A DNA stretch of 42,543 nucleotides, taken from positions 1 to 42,543 of the forward strand of contig JABBZI010000030.1 in assembly GCA_012955965.1 (NCBI GenBank), read 5' to 3'. A program made the translations under genes and the position numbers. The notes below the pieces were generated by a model that saw nothing but the letters and a program-made list of their open reading frames with translations, searched no databases and was not told the DNA's origin. The DNA comes from Clostridioides difficile. GTDB taxonomy: Bacteria; Bacillota; Clostridia; Peptostreptococcales; Peptostreptococcaceae. Below, in pieces: positions 31,377 to 39,979 of the stretch (position 1 is its first letter; the number at the start of each line of letters is the position of its first letter).

Positions 31377-32345
31377 ATGGAAAAAAGAAAAGTAATAATT
31401 GATTGTGACCCAGGAATTGATGATTCTTTGGCCATTCTTCTGGCTTTAAACTCACCAGAGCTAGAAGTACTTGGAATTACCACATGTTGTGGAAATGTTC
31501 CAGTAAATATAGGTGCAGAAAATGCACTAAAAACACTTCAAATGTGCTCTTCACTAAATATACCAGTATATAAAGGAGAGGAAGCACCACTAAAAAGAAA
31601 ACTTGTAACAGCTCAAGATACACATGGAGAAGATGGTATTGGAGAAAACTTTTATCAAAAAGTGGCAGAAGCTAAAGTAAAAGATGGGGCAGTAGATTTT
31701 ATAATAAATACTTTACATAATCATGAAAAAGTATCAATAATAGCACTTGCGCCACTTACGAATATAGCCAAGGCACTTATGAAAGATAAAAAAGTTTTTG
31801 AAAATCTTGATGAGTTTGTATCTATGGGAGGAGCATTTAGAATTCATGGAAATTGCTCTCCAGTAGCAGAGTTTAACTATTGGGTAGACCCACATGGAGC
31901 AGATTATGTTTACAAGAATTTATCTAAAAAAATTCACATGGTAGGTTTGGATGTAACTAGAAAAATTGTACTTACTCCCAATATTATTGAGTTTATAAAT
32001 AGACTTGATGAAAAAATGGCAAAGTATATAACTGAAATAACTAGATTTTATATTGATTTCCATTGGGAGCAGGAAGGAATAATTGGGTGTGTGATAAATG
32101 ACCCTCTAGCAGTAGCTTACTTTATAGATAGAAGTATCTGTAAAGGGTTTGAATCATATGTAGAAGTTGTAGAAGATGGTGTAGCTATGGGACAATCTAT
32201 AGTTGATTCTTTTGATTTCTATAAAAAATGTCCTAATGCAATTGTTCTAAATGAAGTTGATGAAAAGAAGTTTATGTATATGTTTTTGAAGAGGCTTTTC
32301 AAAGATTATGAAGACATTATAGACTCTGTGGAAGGAGTGATATAG
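31377..32345 (+). CDS. queK: Queuosine hydrolase, nucleoside-hydrolase family
   Basis: The 322-aa protein has the nucleoside hydrolase metal site DCDPGIDDSLAILLALNSPE near the N-terminus, ALAPLTNIAKAL, GGAFRIHGNCSPVAEFNYWV, and NDPLAVAYF. These hydrolases split ribonucleosides into base and ribose. The preQ1 riboswitch ahead and the radical-SAM gene two genes later match the published C. difficile salvage cluster, in which this enzyme releases queuine from queuosine. The start is the ATG at 31377 with AAGGAGG 8 nt before; an upstream in-frame ATG at 31335 has no ribosome site and falls inside the leader. Confidence 0.85.
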   Translation: MEKRKVIIDCDPGIDDSLAILLALNSPELEVLGITTCCGNVPVNIGAENALKTLQMCSSLNIPVYKGEEAPLKRKLVTAQDTHGEDGIGENFYQKVAEAKVKDGAVDFIINTLHNHEKVSIIALAPLTNIAKALMKDKKVFENLDEFVSMGGAFRIHGNCSPVAEFNYWVDPHGADYVYKNLSKKIHMVGLDVTRKIVLTPNIIEFINRLDEKMAKYITEITRFYIDFHWEQEGIIGCVINDPLAVAYFIDRSICKGFESYVEVVEDGVAMGQSIVDSFDFYKKCPNAIVLNEVDEKKFMYMFLKRLFKDYEDIIDSVEGVI

Positions 32346-32346
32346 T

Positions 32347-32910
32347 GTGAAAAGAAAAATCTGTGTAAAAACTATTACACTTATAGCTTTTGGTATCTCT
32401 ATAAATATAATAGGGGCATTTATAGCTATGGGATTAAGATTACCTATATACTTAGATTCGATAGGAACTATAATGATAGCATCACTTTTAGGGCCTAAAT
32501 ATGCTGTAATTACAGGTGTGTTTGGAAGTTTAATAAGTGGAATTACATTTGATGTGTATTCTCTTTACTTTGCGCCAGTTCAAATATCAACAGGTTTGCT
32601 TGCTGGAATAGCCTTTAAAAAGAACTTTTTAAAGGGATTAAAAACGCCATTAGGGGTATTGTTATTTGCTATTCCAACATCCATAGTAAGTTCAATAATT
32701 TCAGCGTTTCTATTTGGTGGTATGACATCATCAGGTTCTTCCTATATAGTACAAATTTTAAAAGTGTTAGGGTTAGGAGATGTATTTAGTGTATTTGTAA
32801 CTCAAGTATTCACCGATTATGCAGATAAATTGGTAGCAGTTGTTTTAGTGAATTTAGGATTAAATGCAGTTCCAAAAACTTTGAAACTATCATTGACTGG
32901 AGGAAGATAG
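32347..32910 (+). CDS. ECF-transporter S component, probably for queuosine/queuine
   Basis: The 187-aa protein has six hydrophobic segments (LIAFGISINIIGAFIAMGLR, LDSIGTIMIASLLGPKYAVI, ITGVFGSLISGITFD, ILLAGIAFKK-like region, ending FTDYADKLVAVVLVNLGLNA). This is the layout of ECF S components with an internal D-x-x-G pattern. It starts at GTG one base after the queK stop, with GGAAGGAGTG upstream. Because it sits between queK and queL behind a preQ1 riboswitch, it should import queuosine or queuine using the shared ECF ATPases and T subunit encoded elsewhere. Confidence 0.85.
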   Translation: MKRKICVKTITLIAFGISINIIGAFIAMGLRLPIYLDSIGTIMIASLLGPKYAVITGVFGSLISGITFDVYSLYFAPVQISTGLLAGIAFKKNFLKGLKTPLGVLLFAIPTSIVSSIISAFLFGGMTSSGSSYIVQILKVLGLGDVFSVFVTQVFTDYADKLVAVVLVNLGLNAVPKTLKLSLTGGR

Positions 32911-32917
32911 GAGAAAA

Positions 32918-33607
32918 ATGGATAGATATAGTGAAATAACAAATAAAAATCAAAGAGAAATTGTTTTGCTTAAAGGATTTCCTTGTGTATGGGGAAAATG
33001 TTCTTTTTGCGATTATATAGATGATAATTCTAACTTGGAAGAAGAAATGAATAGATTAAATATAGCGGTTTTGGGAAATATAACTGGAAAATATGGAGTT
33101 CTTGAAGTTATAAACTCTGGTAGTTGTTTTGAGCTACCTAAAGATACTCTATCAGAAATAAAATGTATTATAAAAGAAAAGAAAATAAAAAAATTGTTTT
33201 TAGAAAGTCATTGGTCTTATAAAAATAGGATTAAAGAGATGAGAGACTATTTTGGAATTCCTATAGTATTTAAAATTGGAGTTGAGACCTTTGACAATGA
33301 TTTTAGAAATACTGTTTTAAATAAAAATGCAAAATTTAAAACACCACAAGAGGTAAAAGACTATTTTGATTCACCTTGTATTATGGTAGGAATTGAAGGG
33401 CAAACAAAAGAGATGATAGATAGAGATATAGAGATTATATTAAATGAGTTTGAAAAATCAACTGTGAATGTTTTTATAAATAATTCTTCTAGTGTTAAAA
33501 GAGATGAAGAGTTAGTTAAGTGGTTCATTAATAAGTATAAATATTTAGATGAAAATCCAAATATAGAGATTTTATACAATAATACAGATTTTGGTGTTGG
33601 AGATTAG
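32918..33607 (+). CDS. queL: Queuine lyase, radical SAM
   Basis: The 229-aa protein has an iron-sulfur motif in LLKGFPCVWGKCSFCDYIDD: Cys23-x4-Cys28-x2-Cys31, one residue longer than the usual CX3CX2C. IVFKIGVETFDNDFRNTVLN and DSPCIMVGIEGQ follow, as in radical-SAM TIM barrels. QueL of C. difficile cuts queuine to give back preQ1, which its TGT then inserts into tRNA. The place behind queK and the S component and the size fit this. AGGAG precedes the ATG, 7 nt after the previous stop. Confidence 0.88.
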   Translation: MDRYSEITNKNQREIVLLKGFPCVWGKCSFCDYIDDNSNLEEEMNRLNIAVLGNITGKYGVLEVINSGSCFELPKDTLSEIKCIIKEKKIKKLFLESHWSYKNRIKEMRDYFGIPIVFKIGVETFDNDFRNTVLNKNAKFKTPQEVKDYFDSPCIMVGIEGQTKEMIDRDIEIILNEFEKSTVNVFINNSSSVKRDEELVKWFINKYKYLDENPNIEILYNNTDFGVGD

Positions 33608-33687
33608 TAAAATTTTTAAGAATGTGTTATATTGTAGTAAATATTAATTTAGTTTAAATTTTAACTTAAAAAATTTAGTTTGTTTTT

Positions 33688-33720
33688 AAAAAGGCTTCTG
33701 ATACTTAGAAGCTTTTTTTT
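33688..33720 (+). terminator. Terminator of the queuosine-salvage operon
   Basis: GCTTCT / AGAAGC with a GATACTT-type loop, followed by eight T residues. Confidence 0.85.
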
Positions 33721-33768
33721 GTAGATTTTTATGTTACAATAAGGAAAAAGGAATTAAGGAGTAAATAA

Positions 33769-34497
33769 ATGATGTTTAGTAGGGAAAAATGGAGTAAATT
33801 AGATTATAAGAAACTCCTGGAATATATGAAATCTATACAAGATAGCAAATATAGAGACTTTAATAAAAAGCTCATACCAAATGCAGAAAATATAATAGGT
33901 ATCAGGGTTCCTAATTTAAGAGAGATATCTAAAGAAATAAGTAAGGGAAATTGGAAGGAATTTTTAGATATAGCAGAGGATACATATTATGAAGAAACAG
34001 TATTACAAGGTATGGTAATTGGCAATATAAATAACACCTTTGAAGAAACTCTATATTATATAGAAAGGTTTATACCTAAAATTAATAATTGGTCAGTTTG
34101 TGATGGATTTTGTTGTGGTTTGAAATCTACAAAAAAATATAAAGAAAACATGTATGATACACTTAAAAAATATATTTATTCAGAAAATCCATGGGAAATT
34201 AGATTTGCATTAGTTATGTTTTTAATATATTATGTTGATGATAAACATATTAAAGAAATCTTTGAATACTGTAATAATATACAAAGTGAAGAATATTATG
34301 TTAAAATGGGTGTGGCGTGGTTGCTATCAAGTTGTTTTATCAAATATGAAAAAGAAACATTTTTCTATATAAAAAATAATAACTTAGACGATTTTACTTA
34401 TAATAAAATGTTGCAAAAAATAATAGAGTCTACTAGAGTAGATTCAGAAAAGAAAAATATAATAAGAGGTATGAAGAGAAAGACAAGAAGATATTGA
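33769..34497 (+). CDS. DNA alkylation repair protein (AlkD-like HEAT repeat)
   Basis: The 242-aa protein is all-helical with HEAT-like repeats and matches the DNA_alkylation_repair family (pattern LIPNAENIIGIRVPNLREIS, IPKINNWSVCDGFCCGLKST, YSENPWEIRFALVMFLIYYV, YYVKMGVAWLLSSCFIKYEK). AlkD glycosylases remove 3- and 7-alkylpurines using the helical cradle; the Trp/Asp/Arg of that site are in the W-S-V-C-D and W-E-I-R-F motifs. An extended -10 (TGTTACAAT, 33732-33740) and AAGGAG precede it. Confidence 0.88.
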   Translation: MMFSREKWSKLDYKKLLEYMKSIQDSKYRDFNKKLIPNAENIIGIRVPNLREISKEISKGNWKEFLDIAEDTYYEETVLQGMVIGNINNTFEETLYYIERFIPKINNWSVCDGFCCGLKSTKKYKENMYDTLKKYIYSENPWEIRFALVMFLIYYVDDKHIKEIFEYCNNIQSEEYYVKMGVAWLLSSCFIKYEKETFFYIKNNNLDDFTYNKMLQKIIESTRVDSEKKNIIRGMKRKTRRY

Positions 34498-34510
34498 CGG
34501 AGGAGTATTA

Positions 34511-35164
34511 ATGAATAACAACGAGGAAAGAATTGATAAATTTTTAGAGCTTCAAAGCAAGGGAATTGAGTTTACAGAAATAGCTCAAAATCTAAAAATT
34601 AGTCAAAGCACTTTAAGAAATTTTTTAAATAAAAAAGGATATAAATCAGAAAAAGGTAAATACATATTAAAAGACGAATTAAATTATAATGAAAATTTGG
34701 ATAAGATAGACTTGGAAGAAGAAAAAAGTAAAAAAAGTATAAGTAATAGAAAAAAAGTAAGCACCAAAAAAAAGAATTCTAATGAAAAGGTTTTGAACAA
34801 AGGCATTGAACAAATAAAGTTTAATGAAACTGATTTAAAGAACACAAAATCAAAAAAAAATGTTAAGCCTAAAAAAGATAGAAAAATAAATATAACTCAA
34901 GAAGACTTAGATAAGCTTTGTGAAGTATATGATTGGTATTTAGAAGTAAAAGATTATAATATAAAGCCAAAAAAAATATCTAATAAAAAAGATGTACATA
35001 TAGATAATGAATCCATAGAGGAATTAAAAACAACAAGAATACGTATAGATAAAGAAATATGGAATGATTTTGAAAGGCTTTGTAGTAATTCAAATTTTGA
35101 AAAACATCAAATACTTACACAAGCGTTGAAAGAATTTATGAAAAAATATAAAAATCTACTATAA
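34511..35164 (+). CDS. DNA-binding-like protein: N-terminal HTH, basic linker, C-terminal ribbon-helix-helix
   Basis: The 217-aa protein has an N-terminal helix-turn-helix (FTEIAQNLKISQSTLRNFLN, residues about 21-40), a long Lys/Ser/Asn-rich linker (about 70-125), and a C-terminal segment TTRIRIDKEIWNDFERLCSN, EKHQILTQALKEFMKKYKNL that fits a ribbon-helix-helix domain. The two-ended layout suggests a protein that bridges two DNA sites. It follows the alkylation-repair gene by 13 nt (CGGAGGAG ribosome site) and precedes a lipoprotein gene. I do not recognise the exact family. Confidence 0.65.
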   Translation: MNNNEERIDKFLELQSKGIEFTEIAQNLKISQSTLRNFLNKKGYKSEKGKYILKDELNYNENLDKIDLEEEKSKKSISNRKKVSTKKKNSNEKVLNKGIEQIKFNETDLKNTKSKKNVKPKKDRKINITQEDLDKLCEVYDWYLEVKDYNIKPKKISNKKDVHIDNESIEELKTTRIRIDKEIWNDFERLCSNSNFEKHQILTQALKEFMKKYKNLL

Positions 35165-35189
35165 AATATTACTATATGAGGTGCTTAAT

Positions 35190-36059
35190 ATGAATAAGAT
35201 AGTAAAAAAATCAATTTTTTTAATGATTATATTAACAATATTTATTTTTACACTTACAGCATGTGAAAAAGATGAACAATCTGACTCAGCAGATATTCAA
35301 TCTGAAGATAAAGAAGATTCAGCTGGTATCCAAGTTGAAGATAAGAATGAGGTAAAAATAGATGAGGAAAATGCAAAAGTATTGAATATAGGGAAATCAG
35401 AGATTATAGATGTAGATGAAGGTGATAAAGTAGACACATCCACAAAGGTAGAAAATAATTCAACATTTAATATATCAAATGTTGAACTGATATATAATGA
35501 ATATGATGAGAATAAAAAAATTATTTCCTCAGACAGTAAAGCTTTGTTAGATATGACTTTAATGCCTGGCAAAGTTGCTTATGTAGAGTGTGGGCATAAA
35601 ACTTTTACAAAAAGTGTAGAAGTTTATGCATATGAGTATGAAGCAGAGGGTAAGATTGTATATGTTAATTTAAAAGAAAATACTATTGATATAAGAAATA
35701 ACAATATTAAGCTAGAAAATAGTAGTCAGTATGAGGTATTATCTACGTCAGAACTTAAAAAAGTAAATGAATCAAAAGAAGGAATCACATATCAAATAAA
35801 AGTAAAAAATTCATCATCAAAAGACTTAGGAAATATTATTCTTAAGACAGCAGAAGTTAATGAAAATGGAGAATATTTAGTGGTAAATCGTGTACCATCA
35901 TATAAAATTTTAAAGGCTTCAGAAGAGACAGATATAGATATACTATGTTCAACAAAAGCAAAAAGTGTTGAGATAGTAGGATATACATATGATGATATAA
36001 AAGAAAAAGCCAATGTAGATATTGACTTAAAATCTCATAAAGTTAAGATAGACAAATAA
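35190..36059 (+). CDS. Putative lipoprotein, upstream of a two-component system
   Basis: The 289-aa protein has a lipoprotein signal: FLMIILTIFIFTLTAC with lipobox LTAC (Cys about residue 24). An acidic low-complexity stretch (about 25-60) and two beta-rich repeats of similar pattern follow (FNISNVELIYNEYDENKKII and IKVKNSSSKDLGNIILKTAE), like FxLYD/DUF-type extracellular domains. The start is the ATG at 35190 with GAGGTG spaced 6 nt; the GTG three codons earlier overlaps this site. It lies 15 nt ahead of the regulator gene, suggesting the lipoprotein feeds or is controlled by the kinase. Confidence 0.8.
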   Translation: MNKIVKKSIFLMIILTIFIFTLTACEKDEQSDSADIQSEDKEDSAGIQVEDKNEVKIDEENAKVLNIGKSEIIDVDEGDKVDTSTKVENNSTFNISNVELIYNEYDENKKIISSDSKALLDMTLMPGKVAYVECGHKTFTKSVEVYAYEYEAEGKIVYVNLKENTIDIRNNNIKLENSSQYEVLSTSELKKVNESKEGITYQIKVKNSSSKDLGNIILKTAEVNENGEYLVVNRVPSYKILKASEETDIDILCSTKAKSVEIVGYTYDDIKEKANVDIDLKSHKVKIDK

Positions 36060-36074
36060 AGGCAGGGGATATTT

Positions 36075-36746
36075 ATGAAGGTTTTGGTAGTTGAAGATAA
36101 TAAGGTGCTTTTAGAAAGTGTAGTAGAAGAACTTAGTAAGCATTTTGAAACTGAAAAATGTGAAGATGGAGAAGAAGCCTTATACTTAGTTAATCAAAAT
36201 ATATACGATTTAGTTATTTTAGATTTAATGCTTCCTAGCATAAATGGAATTGATATTTTAAAGAAGATGAGAGTTAATAATATAGATACACCTGTACTTA
36301 TATTGACAGCCAAAGAAGCATTAGATGATAAAGTAGAAGCATTTACTATAGGAGCTAACGATTATTTGACAAAACCTTTTTATATGGAAGAATTGGTAGC
36401 AAGAGTGTATGCTATATTAAGAACTAATGGAAAAATAAAAGAAAGAAATGGAATAGAATTTAAATCGTTATATTTGGATACATTAGAAAAAAGAGTGTAT
36501 ATTGAAAAAGAAGAAATAAAGTTACAAAATAAACAGTTTAACTTGCTTGAATATTTTGTGTTAAACAAGGGTTCAATTTTATTAAAAGAACAGATTTATG
36601 ATAGAATATGGGGAATTGATTCAGATGCAACCATTGAGATAGTTGAAGTATATGTAAGTAATCTAAGGAAAAAACTCAGCAAATATGGGTATGATAAATA
36701 TATTAAAACTAAGCGTAAGGTAGGATATATATTCGATGATAAATAA
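36075..36746 (+). CDS. OmpR-family response regulator
   Basis: The 223-aa protein has a receiver domain with ED at 7-8, Asp50 in LVILDLMLPS and Lys in LTKPFYM, and a winged-helix output domain (about 125-223, SILLKEQIYDRIWGIDSDAT, EVYVSNLRKKLSKYGYDKYI, RKVGYIF). AGGCAGGGG precedes the ATG. It overlaps the kinase gene by 11 nt. Confidence 0.95.
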   Translation: MKVLVVEDNKVLLESVVEELSKHFETEKCEDGEEALYLVNQNIYDLVILDLMLPSINGIDILKKMRVNNIDTPVLILTAKEALDDKVEAFTIGANDYLTKPFYMEELVARVYAILRTNGKIKERNGIEFKSLYLDTLEKRVYIEKEEIKLQNKQFNLLEYFVLNKGSILLKEQIYDRIWGIDSDATIEIVEVYVSNLRKKLSKYGYDKYIKTKRKVGYIFDDK

Positions 36747-37968
36747 GAATGTATTCACTAGTACTAAAAATCATCTAATAAAAATGTATATTGTAGTAGT
36801 AGGTAGCTTTTTAATAATATTTTCTATATTTATATACTCATATTTTAGAGGGTTGACATATAGTGGAATTGATAGTGAGATAAATGATGAACTTGAATAT
36901 ATAGTTTCTCAATTTAAAAGAACCTCGTTTTTGAATCCAATAAGACTTAAAGACCCAAAAGATATGGTATATGTATATGAAGATGGTAGAATAAGTTACT
37001 ATACTCAAAATGAGTATTTTGATGAGTTACTTCCAAATAGAAGATTGGATAAGAAAAATTCATTTTTTAAATATACAGAAAATGGATATACCTTTAGAGA
37101 ATTAAATGTCGATGTAGGACGATATCAAATACAGATAATTAGAAATATAGACTCTGAGATGAATTCTTTAAAGCAACTTACATCTGTTCTTATAATTGGA
37201 ATACTGATTTCTGTAATAATTACTTACTTTGTTGCTGTATATCTTACTAGAAAAGCTTTAATTCCAATAGAAACTGCATGGAGAAATCAAGCTAAGTTTA
37301 TACAAGATGCTTCTCATGAATTAAGAACACCAATAACAATAGTTTCGTCAAAGTTAGAAAGTATGTTAAAATCCCCAGAAAGCACAGTAAATGATGAAGT
37401 TGAAACAATAGCTACTGCAATGAAAGAGACTAGAAGGCTTAAAAAAATGATAACAGATTTGTTGTCTCTTACTAAAGAAGATTCCATTGTTAAAGTTAAC
37501 TTAGAAGAAGTAGATTTAGAAAGATTGCTGGAGGAAATATCAGAAGATTATATTGATATTGCTGAATTTCAGGAAAAGAAATTTATATTTAACTCTGAAC
37601 TTAAGAATAAAGTTATAATAACTGATAAAAATAAATTAAGACAACTTATATTAATTTTTATTGATAATGCTTTTAAATACACAAGACAAGGTGATGAAAT
37701 AGTATTAGAATTAAAAGAAGATATAGAAGATGAGGTTATTTTACTTATAAGTGATACTGGAATAGGCATAAAAAAAGAAGAAATACCTCTTATATTTGAT
37801 AGATTTTTCAGAAGTGAAAACGTAAGAAATAAAGACTTGGAAGGTTCTGGAATAGGTCTTTCGATAGCTCGTATGATTAGTTTAAATTTGTTTATTGAAA
37901 TAAATGTAACTTCAGAGATAGGCATTGGAACTACATTTGAATTATCAATACCACAAAAGTTAAAATAA
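36736..37968 (+). CDS. Sensor histidine kinase
   Basis: The 410-aa protein has two membrane helices (residues about 17-38 and 150-170) around a ~110-residue extracellular sensor. The H-box is IQDASHELRTPITIVSSKLE with His194, the N-box LILIFIDNAFKYT, G1 ISDTGIGIK, F-box FDRFFRS and G2 GSGIGLSIA. There is no clear HAMP beyond a short linker. The start codon overlaps the end of the regulator gene, and the two form a translationally coupled pair with the lipoprotein upstream. Confidence 0.95.
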   Translation: MINKNVFTSTKNHLIKMYIVVVGSFLIIFSIFIYSYFRGLTYSGIDSEINDELEYIVSQFKRTSFLNPIRLKDPKDMVYVYEDGRISYYTQNEYFDELLPNRRLDKKNSFFKYTENGYTFRELNVDVGRYQIQIIRNIDSEMNSLKQLTSVLIIGILISVIITYFVAVYLTRKALIPIETAWRNQAKFIQDASHELRTPITIVSSKLESMLKSPESTVNDEVETIATAMKETRRLKKMITDLLSLTKEDSIVKVNLEEVDLERLLEEISEDYIDIAEFQEKKFIFNSELKNKVIITDKNKLRQLILIFIDNAFKYTRQGDEIVLELKEDIEDEVILLISDTGIGIKKEEIPLIFDRFFRSENVRNKDLEGSGIGLSIARMISLNLFIEINVTSEIGIGTTFELSIPQKLK

Positions 37969-38078
37969 TAAAAATATAAAAATCTGTTTTTAGAAATAAA
38001 GAATGGGTATACTAATTAGTATAAAATAAAATATAAAAAGACCCTATAAAAGTAAAATTATATTTATGAATTTCATAG

Positions 38079-38084
38079 TATAAT
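38079..38084 (+). promoter_or_regulatory. -10 box of the trxA promoter
   Basis: TATAAT 40 nt before the trxA ATG; the -35 box is unclear. Confidence 0.45.
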
Positions 38085-38123
38085 TGTATAGGGATAATTA
38101 AAGTTTATAGGAGGATTAAAAAA

Positions 38124-38441
38124 ATGGCAAAAGTTATAAATACATCTGAATTTAGAAGTAGTGTTGAAGGTAGTAAAGGAGTAGTTGTAGTGGATTTCTT
38201 TGCAACTTGGTGTGGACCTTGTAACATGTTAGGACCTGTATTTGCAGAATTAGGTGAAGAAATGAAAAATGAAGCTAGATTTGTAAAAGTTGATATAGAT
38301 GAGAGCTTAGAAATAGCTCAACAATTTAGTGTATCTACAGTGCCAACTATGATTATATTTAAAGATGGAGAGCCAGTAGAAACACTAATTGGATTTATGC
38401 CAAAGAACAAAATTGAAATGAAAGTAAAATCATATTTATAA
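38124..38441 (+). CDS. trxA: Thioredoxin
   Basis: The 105-aa protein is a full thioredoxin with active site DFFATWCGPCNMLGPVFAEL (Cys30, Cys33) and the cis-Pro in VSTVPTMIIFKDGEPVETLI. It reduces protein disulfides in the cytosol. AGGAGG precedes the ATG. It forms an operon with the reductase gene 16 nt downstream. Confidence 0.97.
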   Translation: MAKVINTSEFRSSVEGSKGVVVVDFFATWCGPCNMLGPVFAELGEEMKNEARFVKVDIDESLEIAQQFSVSTVPTMIIFKDGEPVETLIGFMPKNKIEMKVKSYL

Positions 38442-38457
38442 AAAATGGGTGAATATT

Positions 38458-39336
38458 ATGAGATATGATATAGCTATAATAGGCAGTGGTCCTGCTGGAT
38501 TGTCTGCTGCTATAAATGCGAAAATAAGAAATAAGACAATTATCATGTTTGGTAGTGATAATTTAAGTAATAAGCTTGTCAAAGCTCCTTCAATAGATAA
38601 TTATTTAGGTTTTTATGATATAAGTGGAGATGAATTGAAAGACAAGTTTAAATCACATATAGATAGTATGGATATTTCAATTGAAAATAAAAGAATAAAT
38701 AATATTTATGCTATGGGAGAATACTTTGCAATAATGTCTGGAAATGATATGTATGAAGCTACTACTGTGATTCTTGCCACTGGTGTGGAATACACTAGAC
38801 CAATTAAAGGCGAAGAAGAATTTCTAGGAAGAGGAGTAGGGTATTGTGCTACATGTGATGCACCACTTTATAGAAACAAGAAAGTGGCAGTTATAGGATA
38901 TAATGAAGAATCTAAAGAAGAAGCAAATTTTTTAAGTGAACTAACTTCAAAAACTTATTTTATACCTATGTACAAAAAAGAGAATCTTATGAGAGGTTCA
39001 GATAACTTGGATGACTCTATTGAAGTTATACATGACAGACCAGTACAAATAGATGGAGATAAACTTGTAAACAAAATATCTTTTAAAGAAAACCACATTG
39101 AAGTTGATGGAGTATTTGTCATAAAAGATAGTACAGCTCCAAGTGCATTGATTCCTGGTATAGAAATTGAAGGTATCCATATTAAAGTTGACAATAATAT
39201 GAAGACTAGTATAGATGGATGTTTTGCTGCTGGAGATTGTGTTGGAAAACCATATTCTTATATAAAAGCAGCTGGTCAAGGACAAATAGCAGCCTTAAAT
39301 GCTGTTTATTATTTAGATAAATTAAAGAGAACTTAA
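38458..39336 (+). CDS. trxB: Thioredoxin reductase-like flavoprotein, probably ferredoxin/other-donor type
   Basis: The 292-aa protein has the FAD site IAIIGSGPAGLSAAI, the redox centre VGYCATCDAPLYRNK (CATC), the second FAD motif ATGVEYTRPI and the C-terminal SIDGCFAAGDCVGKPYSYIK. In the place of the NADPH-binding motifs (GGGDSAxEEA and HRRxxxR) it has VAVIGYNEESKEEANFLS and PMYKKENL, so NADPH binding looks lost. This fits the ferredoxin-dependent flavin-type reductases known from clostridia. It may use reduced ferredoxin or flavodoxin to reduce the thioredoxin encoded upstream. Start at ATG 38458 (GGGTG before it) rather than GTG 38449. Confidence 0.88.
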   Translation: MRYDIAIIGSGPAGLSAAINAKIRNKTIIMFGSDNLSNKLVKAPSIDNYLGFYDISGDELKDKFKSHIDSMDISIENKRINNIYAMGEYFAIMSGNDMYEATTVILATGVEYTRPIKGEEEFLGRGVGYCATCDAPLYRNKKVAVIGYNEESKEEANFLSELTSKTYFIPMYKKENLMRGSDNLDDSIEVIHDRPVQIDGDKLVNKISFKENHIEVDGVFVIKDSTAPSALIPGIEIEGIHIKVDNNMKTSIDGCFAAGDCVGKPYSYIKAAGQGQIAALNAVYYLDKLKRT

Positions 39337-39370
39337 TATTTATATTGAGTAACTTTTTAAACATATTTAT

Positions 39371-39414
39371 AAAAACTGTCTTAAAATAATTTTATTATTT
39401 TAAGACAGTTTTTT
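39371..39414. terminator. Terminator of trxA-trxB
   Basis: AAAACTGTCTTAAAATAA pairs with TTATTTTAAGACAGTTTT, with a T tract at the 3' side. Confidence 0.85.
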
Positions 39415-39567
39415 GTTTATTAATTACTCCTATTTAAACTATTTTAAATGTATTTTTAAGTAGATTCATTTGAAAAATTTCTAAAGTTATAATAGTAAAT
39501 ATCTAGGTTATTTATAATAAATTCCAAAATTATAAAATAATGGTTGAAAAATCTAATTAAGAGTACT

Positions 39568-39593
39568 ATAATTTAATTAAGTAATTACTTAAT
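39568..39593 (+). promoter_or_regulatory. -10 box and operator palindrome of the ArsR gene
   Basis: TATAAT at 39568-39573 overlaps or abuts an 18-bp perfect palindrome, ATTAAGTAATTACTTAAT (39576-39593), where RNA polymerase would start. This is the place of an ArsR/SmtB autoregulatory operator. Confidence 0.7.
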
Positions 39594-39608
39594 CAAAAAG
39601 AGGTATTT

Positions 39609-39977
39609 ATGGAAAACTTGGTTAAAATATTTAAAGCATTGAGTGATGAAACTAGACTTAACATACTTATATTAGTATCTAAGAGAAACATTTGCCAAAA
39701 AGGAATTTCTAAATATCTAGGAATTTCAGATTCTGCCGTTTCACAACATATAAAAATATTAAAGGATGTTGGAATAATAACAGGGCATAAAGAAGGATAC
39801 TACGTTTTATATCATATTAATAAAGAATCATTTAATATATGTGTAGATTTTATAAACTCTATGTTAAGTAATTCTAGTGAAAGCTTTATAGATGTATTTG
39901 ATGTGACTACAATACATCTAGGATGCAGTAAAGAATGTAAATCTATTAAAAAATGTTGCAAGAGAAGGGAGAAATAA
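39609..39977 (+). CDS. ArsR/SmtB-family regulator
   Basis: The 122-aa protein has the ArsR winged helix: IFKALSDETRLNILILVSKR, GISKYLGISDSAVSQHIKIL, KDVGIITGHKEGYYVLYHIN. The ICQKG site has one Cys, and the C-terminus is Cys-rich (HLGCSKECKSIKKCC), so metal or iron-sulfur sensing is likely. It is followed 2 nt later by a NifX-like gene. The perfect palindrome at 39576-39593 is the probable operator. Confidence 0.88.
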   Translation: MENLVKIFKALSDETRLNILILVSKRNICQKGISKYLGISDSAVSQHIKILKDVGIITGHKEGYYVLYHINKESFNICVDFINSMLSNSSESFIDVFDVTTIHLGCSKECKSIKKCCKRREK

Positions 39978-39979
39978 TA

